DNA of 64,000 nt from NCBI RefSeq assembly GCF_963678635.1, contig NC_087064.1, positions 26,268,189 through 26,332,188 on the forward strand, read 5' to 3'. Origin of the DNA: Symsagittifera roscoffensis. Its lineage: Eukaryota; Xenacoelomorpha; Acoela; Convolutidae. Below, piece by piece: positions 12,206 through 22,439 of the stretch (position 1 is its first letter; every line of letters begins with the position of its first letter). Both the position numbers and the translations under genes were made by a program. The notes beneath the pieces were generated by a model. It was given only the letters and a program-made list of their open reading frames with translations, was not told where the DNA came from and did not search any database.

Positions 12206-12956
12206 TTGTGGATATGTTCTGAAATTCCGTCCCTTCTCGCGAAGTCCGCCCATCTTTTGCTTATAAAACCTGGTTTTTTTTTCACTTGCGGTTTTTTTCA
12301 CCAATTTTTAACCGGATTTTATGGACTTAGTGATATGCCAAATGAATTTCAAAGGTTCGCGGAATCACTTATAAAAGACGACACATTAATTGCTTCAAAA
12401 GGAACCTTGGAAGAACTTGAGTCAATCTTTAATCAAGTTCTTTTGATCCTTGGTTCGATCGACCAATACGTTAAGTTTGTACCAAACCTGTCAGCCCTTA
12501 GTTCCTCACTCCGTCCACTTGAACGAAAAAACTTTGTACCATTGGGATAGTAATCACAAGCTTGCATTAAAAAATTTAATTCTGGAATTTTAATTTCCAC
12601 GAAGAATAGCCATTTCGAATTAAAATCAATAACCAGACTGAATATAAACGCTTCATATCACGGATTGGGAGCTAAGCTTAAACAATTCCAAGGAGCGAGT
12701 TGAAAACAACTTTTTAACTGGTCACGAAATGAAATACTACACCAAAGAATTGGAACTGTTGGGAGTAGCATGGGCCTCAGAACACTTCAAAAATTACCTT
12801 AATGGCTCAGAATTGGAATTTGTTACATATCAAAAAGAGTTAGTTTTGGTAACTCTTTCTTCGATCTACGGCAAAAAAACGAAGCGTAGAAGATTAACCG
12901 GTTGGGTAAACAGGCTTTCACTATTCAATTTAAAAATTTCCCAAATACCAGTAAGA

Positions 12957-13765
12957 CATAGTTTTGAAGCAGTCATTCGAGGAAGTTTTTTCTCAGTCAA
13001 CCAGGTTTCAGTTGTTTGCAAGGGTCGTTGCGTTAGATTTTTGCCCTGTCTGATATTCTGAATTTTACCTTGAGACGATTAGATGTACTTACCAAGAAAT
13101 TAACCTTGTAGATAACTTCCTAGTGCTTTTGTCCTGTTACAATCAGATCCTCAATATCTTACAGCATAGATTACAAACGTAAAAAATAGGATATTTATAC
13201 CATTTGTATTTATAAAGAGTCGATGAGCGTAGTTAAGAATCTTTTATGTCGTGATGATTTTTTCAGGAGAAGTCTCAAATTTAGTTCAGGCTCAAACGTA
13301 CGTTTTTGCGGTTTCACCTCAGATTTCTTTTAAAGTTCAGTTCAGATCCTTTGTTAAAAGGAAAGCAAATTTCATTATCGATCAGCGAAAGTGTTGAGGT
13401 CTCGAAAAACGTGATAGACTTTTAGTTTCGAAATTGGAATTTATTTTTCAGATTTCCCAGCGAAATGAAAATTTTATTTTGTTCAATTTTCTCAAGTTGG
13501 GTTAATTTAATTAAGTGTCAAGTTGAGATTTTTTCAAAAAATAATTCAATCTTTTTTCTGTTTACTCGCGTTCATTGACTCTTTTCCAAAGCTTCTGTTG
13601 GCTATGTTTTATATGACTTTTCTAATACTGAAAGTTTTCTCATTTGGGGATAGAAGTAGTTAATTTGGCTAATTGATGACAAGTGAAAAAAAATAATGAC
13701 AACTTAATTACGATTTGTCTCAAAACCGTGAGTAATATCGCTAAATATGGTGCTAACTTAGCTAT
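12957..13765 (+). repeat. Duplicated segment, copy downstream of IMPDH
   Basis: Second copy of the intronic segment 9617-10470, same strand. It interrupts the gypsy relic between the RNase H remnant (ending about 12955) and the integrase remnant (from about 13990), so it either inserted there or is non-pol sequence of that element that was later copied into the intron. Confidence 0.85.
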
Positions 13766-15421
13766 ATTAGGTTAAAAGCTGGAATTGTTTTCAAAATCTA
13801 TTGTATTTCACCCGGAGGAACATAATATCGCTCATAAATTTAAAGATTTTCTATCTACCGAACAATCCACTTTTTTAACATTTTACAAGGCAGATTAATC
13901 ACTACCAGCTTCAACCCTAATCCCTGAAAACTATTGCTCTAGAAAATCACTCCAAATTATGACTAAAGATGATAAATATTTTGGGACTTAATTTCGAAGC
14001 TCAGAAGCGGTCGACCGATGGGAGTTCATGGATCCTACATGATGCAAAGAGGAGCTTTACATCATGGAAGAACGACTATTTATGGACAAGAAGTAAAACG
14101 TAACGGCAGCCATTCGGGGATCATTCAGTTCGATGCTCCATGAGACGCATCTCGGCCAGCTTGGGATGAAATTCCTGACAGAAACTGGCGACTCCTCGTT
14201 TTCGAGAGATTTATTATCACGGCAAATCTTGTAATCATTGCTCAAAAGCCGGTAAAAACCACTCAAAGTACTGTTAGGAGTCGATCACTCGACTACTTCT
14301 CCGAATTTATCTTTCGCTTATGCAGAATTGAGTTTAGGTTTCGCCGGACTTTTGGACGCTTTTTGGTGGACGAAAAATCACGTCCTCTAATGTATCGACC
14401 GCTTTACAAAATTTGCTTCGCCAAAGTGATCAACAATACAACTTTCTTTTGAGTTATTTCATTTTTAAACGATTTTTGCCCATTTTCATGGATTTCCTTG
14501 AAAAATTAGAGTCGACTATGAGTCATGATTTTTTTTCTCACAGTTTTGATCATTCGGTGAAAAATTCAGCAAAATAGGACTTGTAGAAAAACTTGTGTAT
14601 ACTGTTAATTCTAAATTATTGCCCATGTCGTAGGAATTGTTAAACCAACACTTATTTCTTCATTCAAAAATATTTGCAATTTGAGGATAAGGATACAGTC
14701 ATCCATTGGGTGCAATTGCTTCGACAAACATTTTAACTAGAGCGCTAACACGAAATGGAAAGACCTGATTACTTTGATAACCGTTTGAATCAAAGAAAAT
14801 CATTTCTATCTGACCAAAAGGCCCAAAACGGGGAGCTTTAAGACGGGGCAGAGGATGGCTATTTAGACGCGGATATTGAATCTGCAACGTATACGGAAGA
14901 AAATCTCCCGTTAGTAACAACCACCTCAGAAAAACGCACTCCCTCTCAACTGAAGACCCTCCCTCATCGCAAGTCTCTAAAAAAGATCGCCTCAGGACCA
15001 AACTGGAAACATGGGGAAATTTTAACATAATCAAAGAATAGATGATCAGCTGATTCGATTATGCGGTGATCCTCGACAACGGCCACATTTTATGGAAATC
15101 AGACTTTTCAAGGCAAAATTCCTCCAGGTCCTTCAAACGTTTTAATAAAAGAGGAACCGCTTGGTCAAAATCCTATCGTTTTGACTAGTTTAGTTGAGAA
15201 AAAAAACAAGTTGTCACACGCGAAGAAGGATTCAGGCGTCTTATCACAACGGATGCCTCCCTGCTCCAGCAGATAAGTTACAACACCAATGACTGTTCAG
15301 TTCCCAACCGAAACAGCGGTCTTTCCCAAAAAGCCTTTAGGCACCTCAAGTTCATCCGCTTCATTAGATCTTGATTCCTGGGATGGGTTAATCAACGAAT
15401 ATTTCGACGATGTATCGAAAA

Positions 15422-15506
15422 ATAACGCCACCGTTTGATCGTTCATAACTCGGTCATAAGCTTTGGGCTTATGACCGAGTTATGAACGATCAAACGGTGG
15501 CGTTAT
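15422..15506. repeat. Perfect inverted repeat, 40-bp arms, 5-base loop
   Basis: Left arm 15422-15461 (starts ATAACGCCACCGTTTG) and right arm 15467-15506 are exactly complementary, separated by TTTGG. As RNA it would form a 40-bp uninterrupted hairpin. It lies inside the decayed Ty3/gypsy relic. Such perfection in an otherwise eroded sequence implies a recent origin (fold-back duplication) or an assembly or library artefact. Confidence 0.95.
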
Positions 15507-16550
15507 CCTAATCTTGGTTCGAAAATTGCGGGCGCTGACAGAATCACTCAGAGTGACTATAGCTGTTCTAGTCTAGAGGAACAAATATCCACCCGATCCA
15601 AATGGATAGCTCAATTGAGGATCCAACTTCGGTCACTATCCAAGCAAGTCCTTTCTGACCCAGAAGAAGCGCGGAACCCCCAAAGTTTTTTTGCCGAATT
15701 CAGATTCGTACACAAGGTTTCCGGGAAAGAATCCGTCGACCCGACTGTGATCGTTTTGGATGACACTCAGACAGTGTTTTCACCCGCAGCGTGATTCTCT
15801 TAATGGTAATTGTCAGACTTCCTAATACCGCTGACGCAATCTCTACCGAAACCGACATTGGTAGCTGAGACAACCCCAACCTAATCCTCTACCATCACAC
15901 TGTCGTTGGAACTATCCAATCATCTTCTCTCCAACCCACCATCGACACTACTCCTGACGGAACTACACCATCTCACCAGAAAACCGTTGAGCGAAAAATT
16001 GTCTGACAAACAAAGTGAGATTTCGTCCACTATTGATACAGAATTGAAAAATAGGTTACAGATTTCTATTCAAACTTCAACTAGAGCAATTCGTCAAAAT
16101 TAAAGGATGTTATTAATTTCTCACCCCATTTTAGTAAAAGATTTTCTTCCTTTACTGGATTTAATTTTGTACATGCTAGGTGTAAATAATTGCAAGTTAG
16201 ATTTATTTTCATTTTAGATACTTGTAAATTCTGTAATTGCACCCAATTTGTACTATGTTTTACATATCCAATTTTCAATTGTATATAATTATTTCATTCT
16301 GTTCATCCCATTTTGGTTATTGAGCAGTTTGTTTTTTTTGCATCCTAAGTTGAAGAGAGTTTAGGGTGTATATAGATTTTGTATTAATTAAATTGTAGAC
16401 TTTCAAGTTTTTTCGTTGGGGAATGAGTGTTTTTTTTAAGATTAACACTTTCGACCTTCGTATTGATTAGATACCTGTCGATTATTAGCTGGATTTGACT
16501 AACGGTAGATCATTCACTCTTCGTATTAGTATTAGAACTGACATTTTGAT

Positions 16551-16862
16551 TCAAATTATTTCTTGATTGTTTCTATCTGTACTTAAATAGAATATCTTAA
16601 TGTTTTTTTCTAGCATACTATAGCAAGGGTAGCCAGTTGCTGTGCAAGTAGCACAGAATGTTCCGAGCACAATCATAGAAAAACCACATAAAATGTCTTC
16701 TCCTTCTTTAAGTAAGTGTCGTTTTTTGTTCATGGCGTGATGAGAGAATGAAACGAACCTGTCTAAAGCTAGTGCAAAGTTCATAATAGACAAATGTCTT
16801 CGAAAAAGTATAACAGTAGATACCAGAAAAAAAGCAGCATTCCTTGAGTTTTTGGTTTCCAC
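16551..16862 (-). pseudogene. Receptor-like (possible 7TM) fragment, copy 1
   Basis: The longest open copy (about 100 codons) of a fragment repeated at least six times between 16.5 and 26 kb. It shows a hydrophobic stretch ending NFALALDRFVSFSHH, then a basic NKKRHLLKE, then a second hydrophobic stretch GFSMIVLGTFCATCTATGYP. The arrangement helix, DR(F/Y), basic loop, helix resembles TM3, the second intracellular loop and TM4 of class A GPCRs. The other six segments are not joined to it, so at best it is a decayed exon. The family assignment is an inference from this short pattern. Confidence 0.4.
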
Positions 16863-17139
16863 GCAGAATCAGCTACCACGATTTTTCATCAGAATGGATC
16901 AAATTATGTATCAAATTAAGCTTTTTTAGGCGTAATTTGATCGGCATTTAAAAAGGCTGTGCAGGTTTAGGTGCTCTTATGCTTGCTTGAAATTGAGTTT
17001 TGTGTTTAAAATAAAAACAATTATCTGAAATGAAAGTTGGCAATTGAATTTTTTGAAGTCATGGGAAAAATCTGCTGCTTGTGCACTCGTACCATTTCAG
17101 CGCACACGGAAAATGTTTGTCATATAACTCCGTACAACA

Positions 17140-17420
17140 AGTTTAACCGGTTGCTGTGCAAGTAGGATAAATTGATCCGACTACACTCATAGAAAAACTA
17201 AAAAAACGTCTGTTTTCTTTGTTGTGCGACTTTGTGTTTTTTGTATGCGTTGTGATGAAAAAATAATTAATCATGTGCAAAGTAAGTGACTTCGGCATAG
17301 AACACTGGCGTTGTCTTCAAGAAATGAATACCAATAGGTACATGGAAAAAAAATAAAAAAAACTTCGTTGTTTTATTTTCACGCATAATCAGGTACCACA
17401 AACAATCATGGAATGAATCA
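17140..17420 (-). pseudogene. Receptor-like fragment, copy 2
   Basis: The minus strand repeats the pattern of copy 1 in broken frames, for example LFFHHNAYKKHK corresponding to FVSFSHHAMNKKRH, and the GTTGCTGTGCAAGTAG segment corresponding to the second helix end. The flanking CACGCATAATCAGGTACCAC also matches the flank of copy 1. A third partial minus copy is visible at about 17480-17620 (FVPLSHHITDQN). Confidence 0.4.
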
Positions 17421-17700
17421 AGTGGTACATCATGATAACAATTTTTCAGTCTTGCACTATGAATGTGAGCGGATAAGTCTGTGCTAGTTTTCTGTTACAC
17501 GACTAAACAAACGTTTGTTATTTCTTTTTAAAGCTAGTGAAATTTTGGTCAGTGATGTGATGAGATAATGGTACAAACTTGTATAAAGCTAGTGAATTAA
17601 GCATAATTGACTTCAAAAAAAAACAACCAAGAAAAATGAATAAATTTAATTTTTTAGCCTAAATGACTAATTTTTTTATTGCGAACTTATATTGATTGTT

Positions 17701-17973
17701 TTACTCTCTCGACATTAGAGTGAAACCCAACAATTTTAAACTGTTTTTTTTTAACAGTGCCACTACTTTTTGAAGATTTTCGTTCAAATCAGGACTAAAT
17801 ATTGTGTTAATAATAAATGTAAGAGTAGATAGTAAAAATCTTAAATTGTCTATATTTGAAAGTTGTTCGATAAAAGTTTTGTACATGGCTACAAAAAAAT
17901 CCAAAAAATGAGGCAGTATGTTTTTTTGGTTGCAATTATTGTTTATGATAATAGTTGTGGTTTTGGTAATCAA
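17701..17973 (-). pseudogene. Hydrophobic ORF, possible TM7-like fragment
   Basis: A 90-codon minus-strand ORF with one strong hydrophobic stretch (LRFLLSTLTFIINTIFSPDL) followed by a charged segment, reminiscent of TM7 plus helix 8 of class A receptors. It lacks a proper NPxxY motif. It lies within the cluster of receptor-like fragments, which is the main reason to mention it. Confidence 0.25.
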
Positions 17974-18639
17974 ATAAAATTATATCCACACAACGTAATC
18001 AAGTCTGAATTTTCACACAGTTGAATTAAATGAATTAAATTTAATTGAACTTTTTGCGGGAACTTGAATCTTTAATTTTTGTTATTGTCTCAAGATCCAC
18101 CTCAATATATTTTTTTTGTTTTTTGGCCCGTCATAACGTCATATCTAAAAAGTTGAGTTTGATTATTCTAAATCTGAGGAAAGTTTATAGCAGGAATTTA
18201 AATGGCAAATCCAAATGCAAGTTATCTGTGAAATTTTTGCCATTAAACCAGTTTTTTTGCAAAATTTCTTGGTTTATTTATTCAAAAAAAATATCAGAAA
18301 TATAAAAAGAAACTCAAAAAAATTCTTAGAAATTTGTTTAAAAAACTAGTCTCGAAAATGTTTATCATCAAGATTTCGTTTACTTTTCTGTTCCGACCAT
18401 TGAAATTGGGTGAAAATTTTTTATTTGGGTGTGTTTTTCACAGAAGTTGATGTATCACAATTAATCTTTGGAATGAGTGGCATATCATAATTCCTTTTCA
18501 GCTAGGATTTGAACGAAATTAAAACAATTTTTAAAAAGTTGTCCCAGTGTGTGTTGAGAAAAATTGGTTCAAACTCAAACTTGAGTTCTAGTTCAACTAA
18601 CGCAAGCCAGCAAGCTTATTGCAGAAAATTAAGCCGTTA

Positions 18640-18950
18640 AACTTCAGTTTGCTCCAGTAAATATATTTTTTAGTGCCATATTGGAAAAAAAAATCACTGC
18701 CGAACTTCAAAAATAAGTGTCTACCAAAAAATTGAAAATTTTATTAGAGATTTTCAAAATTTTTTCTATCTAGCCTTCTTTAATTTTGTAAATTGTCTAT
18801 TTTACTTTGACTGTCGAGCATATCAAAACTCTAGACTTTCATTCTAGATCCTTTTATCACGCCACGCACCAGAAACGAATTTGAAAAAAAATATATTTCG
18901 CAGTTTAAAAGTATTGTAGGAACATTCTGAAACATAGCAACCAGCTTTTA
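18640..18950 (+). pseudogene. Receptor-like fragment, copy on plus strand
   Basis: Matches copy 1 in inverted orientation: FYHATHQKRI corresponds to SFSHHAMNKKR, and GTAGGAACATTCTGAAACATAGCAACC corresponds to the second helix end. Several stops interrupt it. Confidence 0.35.
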
Positions 18951-20599
18951 TATGAAAATTGCATGGTTAGACTGTTACAACTCGATGTCTTTTGAAACCT
19001 ATTAATTGAGGAGGTTATTGGAGCAGAAATAAGGGCGTTGTTTTTGTGAAGGATGACGATGAGCAACGCAAAAGAACTTGGCTGCGCAACACTTCAGCTT
19101 TTTCCGAAAGAGGGCTGAAAACTAAAGATAGAACAAACAGTTGTTTGGTTTAGTACATAAGATTTTCGCCCAATTTTTTCGATAAGTCTTTTCAAAATGC
19201 TCGAATTTGCCAACAAATTGTTCAAAATTGAACCAAAGTTATGTCCGTTTAAGCCTGCTAAAGTTGGCCTGATTTGGAGAATTTTTTTTGTTGGACGCAA
19301 ACCCCGATTTCCGAACAACGCTTTATGCGTATGATAAAAGTAATAAGTGAATAGACTTGATTTTACGGATGATAGACAGAATAAAATGCGAATTGGTTTC
19401 TCCCAAGAAATGTTGAGAGGGACTATAAAAATTTGTACTTTCTCGCAAAGATGCTCGTAAAACCGGGTCAACAAAGTTGTCTTTGCGTCGATGTGGCAAT
19501 TAACCGACCCAATTTTATTACCACCAATTTATTTCGTCTCAAGTGGATCCCCACTTTCTTTTAATGGGTCACTGATTCTAAACCCCCGAGCAAATCTATC
19601 TCTAGACTAATGCACTCCCACCTTTAACTAGTATCAACTAAAAATTACTATTTTAACTAGTGTAATCCGATTCTACAATTTCGAGAGAAAAAAAAAGACA
19701 TTTCAAAAAAAATCAAGAATCTCGGTAAACAATTGTTGTTCAATCGCCTTGAGCAGACAAGCTAGCAAATAGAAAATGTTATTTTTTCTTAATTTAAGTA
19801 TAACAAAGGCTATTTGAACCAGTTATTTAGATGAGGTCCAGACAGTTTTTAATGCCCCTATTGTCTAGTGATGTATCAGGCAATTTACACCTTGAGGGCC
19901 CGGCTGTAAAAGCGCAAAGGTAAAGCAAGCCAGACATTATATCAAAGAGCTCCTTAATTGCCGAAAATAACCTCGATTAAAACTCAAGTGGTCTGCCTGT
20001 AAATGATATCCTTGCCCTGTCCGCCAGAGTGAGAATTGTTCTTTTGTCAGTAAAATTTTCATAAAAACTTTCAAGGCTTACGACCATCATTTTCAAATTC
20101 GAAAGAATCTGACAAAAACAATTGATCAAACACTGACATACTTCATTTTCTGACGCTAGAGACCAAATAGAGCCCTTAATATTGTGGCTTCATTTCAAGC
20201 CATACTTTCTAATTTATCCAAATTGCTAGACCGATTATTAGATACTTGATCCAGTTTTTGGGAAACACAAAGGTACGTTACAACCCATTAACTAGGAAAA
20301 TTATTTCTGTTTGATGACATCTGTCAGTCATAGAGTGAACGATCATACTTGACCTCGATTTGGCAAAAAATCAACAAAGAGATCTTAACATCCGTACACA
20401 TTTCATAGGTAATCAAAAAGCTAATTATAGACTTGCTTGGCTAGATCAAATTCAATTTTTAATACTTACATCGACCCACTGTTTTTTTTTATAAAATGAG
20501 TTGTTTGGATTCCAATGACAAAATCTTTCTGATTTTTATGCTTGCGATTAGAAGAAATCATGCAAACTTTTTTTTCCAGTAATATGTTTATAAATAGAC
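18951..20599. other. No recognisable gene
   Basis: A 126-codon minus-strand ORF at 19094-19474 has no recognised motif. The plus strand over the same bases shows coding-like snatches in broken frames (such as KDDDEQRKRTWLRN near 19050) that may be an old retroelement. Nothing else is supported. Confidence 0.4.
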
Positions 20600-20880
20600 C
20601 AGGGGCGGCTTTTTTGGAGGTCTACCAAATCGATTTTTTCAGCTCTCAAAAATCACTAAAGAGATCCTATTTTGACCAAATTGTCTGCGCCGAAGGCGAA
20701 ATTTTGCCAAAACAGGCCAAAAATTTAGTACATTTTGGCGCCGAAGCGGCCTTTAGAAAAATTTTAGGGTCAGCCAGTCAAAAATCGAGATCTCAAAAAA
20801 GTACAAAGGGGGACCCTTTGGGCCGGCAGGGGGTCGAATCCCTGAAGTGGTGGTGTTCACCCCTCCCCAATCCGCTGGTG
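20600..20880 (+). mobile_element. Short non-autonomous TIR element, copy D
   Basis: Begins CAGGGGCGG and carries the family blocks in order (CTACCAAATCGATTTT, TCCTATTTTGACCAAA, ACAGGCCAAAA, ATTTTGGCGCCGAAGCGGCC, GGGGGACCCTTTGGG, GGGGGTCGAATCCCTG, CCAATCCGCTGGTG). The ORFs running across it are chance. Confidence 0.7.
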
Positions 20881-22091
20881 AAAAAGACTCTTCGCAACTC
20901 CTCGCCCTACTTAAATAGCATATCATGTTACTGCTAGTATTTTTGGCCGTTAAGAGCAAAAATTGTCAATGCGGAGAAATTATATTTGGGTAATTTTTAT
21001 TCAGTCCCAAGAAAGTAGTTGTTAACAACAAAATTTATTGTACCCATTAAAGTTTAACATGAAAACATGAAAAATATTAAAGAAAAAGTAGCTTATTTTG
21101 CGGCACGCATCACTTTGAGTTCTAGTTGCAAATAACGAATCAATTAATAACGAGTCAAGTTAGACATGGTTTTTTTGAAGTGTTAGGATTCGAAAAACCG
21201 AGATGCTGTGATATGCAAAAGTGAAGAGCCTCAGGAGCCAAATTTTTTGCCCGCTTTTTTGGTTTTGCTTTTTCAAAAATTTCTACCGTAAAATGATATT
21301 TTTTTTGTCACAAGACGACTTCAGAAAGCTCAATTTAGAAATTCCTCTTGCTCCTGCCAAAGTCGGAGAAGATTTTTTAAAACTCTATGGAATTAAATTT
21401 TTTGAAATAATAAGCTTTGCAAGTGCAAGTAGAACGGAAAAATTCAACTGCAGACATCTTTGCAAGCTAAAATTTTAAAATCACTTGTTTAATCACGAAA
21501 TACTTCTCACAATTTGTGAAAACGATGTTTCATAAGAATAATTTTTAACTCGTTGAAAAATTCATTCGTTAAGATAACTTGTACGCGAACATCCCCCAGA
21601 TTAATATGCGACTAAATTTTTTGTTTCCAATTTTGGGAAATATCTCATTTGGACAATTTTTCTCTAAAATTACAAGTACATATTTTAAGGATAACTAACT
21701 AATATCTGTGTTTTTTTTCTCGAACTTCTAAAACCGTTTTTTAGGAAATGTAGTTGTTCGTAAACCCGAGCTCCGATAAAAGACCCATTAAAATCGTAAT
21801 CAAGAGCTCTTGAGACGAAATAGGGTCATTAAATTGTTAATAGCCCACAATTACTTATCAAAACACTTCTGTCTTTGAACACCACTCATAAAAACATCGG
21901 ACTGCGAGTATCTTTTGTACCAATGGAAAATGGATGGATCATTTGGTCATAATTCTTTTTTAAAAGTCAGCACTCTATTGGCAACCTGCTCCTGCCGTTT
22001 CTTCCAGTTTCTTAAACTAAAAAAACGAAAGGTGGATGTAAAATTGAAGAGTTTTATGGGGTTTTCTTGGTTCCAGTACTTCTTTTGATAA
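20881..22091. other. AT-rich intergenic spacer upstream of the receptor gene
   Basis: No coding sequence, repeat family or promoter motif is recognised with confidence. It should contain the 5' end of the receptor gene if the ATG at 22131 is in the first coding exon. Confidence 0.4.
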
Positions 22092-22130
22092 TTTTATTCT
22101 TATAAGTCTTACCAGGTTGAGAAGCTCGCA

Positions 22131-22439
22131 ATGAAAGCGCCAATGCTTGAAGAGCTCCCTGCAACTGAAGTTTTGGAAATGCAGTTGAAAACAGTTACGA
22201 CCTTCAAAGACGAAAACATCTTCAAAGACGAAAACGGGAACTGCGAGGGCGACCCTCAATTGACGATTAAATTATCGGAATCAGAGGACGGCAAGGGGAG
22301 GCACCCAGAGGAGACGTTGTCGTCCCCCGGCAACTGCTGGATCGGAGGAGGGGGCGGGGTTGTTAAGGAGATGTGTAGGGTGTGCGGAGACTTTGCTAGT
22401 GGAGTCCATTTTGGAGTATTTTCATGCGAAGGCTGCAAA
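22131..22439 (+). CDS. Receptor-type gene exon 1: acidic N-terminus and zinc finger 1
   Basis: 103 codons from the first in-frame ATG to CEGCK, ending exactly at the intron position commonly found between the two fingers of nuclear receptors (AAA, then GTGAGA). An 18-base in-frame tandem duplication gives [12 protein letters not shown] in the N-terminal part. The frame is open upstream to about 22092. Confidence 0.88.

Larger units (their letters stand above)
12206..16110 (+). mobile_element. Decayed Ty3/gypsy retrotransposon relic
   Basis: Fragments of pol occur in the expected order on the plus strand. An RT piece at about 12300-12550 includes GFYGLSDMPNEFQR, DDTLIASKGT and a thumb-like SIDQYVKFVPNLSALSSSLRP, with an internal deletion. 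An RNase H piece at about 12620-12955 includes NASYHGLGAKL, YYTKELELLGVAWASEHFK and GWVNRLSLFNLKISQIP. The first catalytic Asp position reads Asn. An integrase zinc-binding piece at about 13990-14270 includes MLHETHLGQLGMKFL and, in another frame, YYHGKSCNHCSKAGK. Stops and frameshifts are frequent. From about 14700 to 16100 there are weak coding-like stretches in several frames (for example 15600-15800 and 15906-16103) that could be the post-pol part but are not recognised. No LTRs were identified. This element is distinct from, and older-looking than, the one at 33-50 kb. Confidence 0.85.

Noticed and set aside
12122-12304. 60-codon minus-strand ORF
   Set aside because: It overlaps the gypsy RT remnant on the other strand and has no motif.
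19094-19474. 126-codon minus-strand ORF as a gene
   Set aside because: No motif, no homologue recognised, and low-complexity surroundings. Kept only as a note in the spacer.
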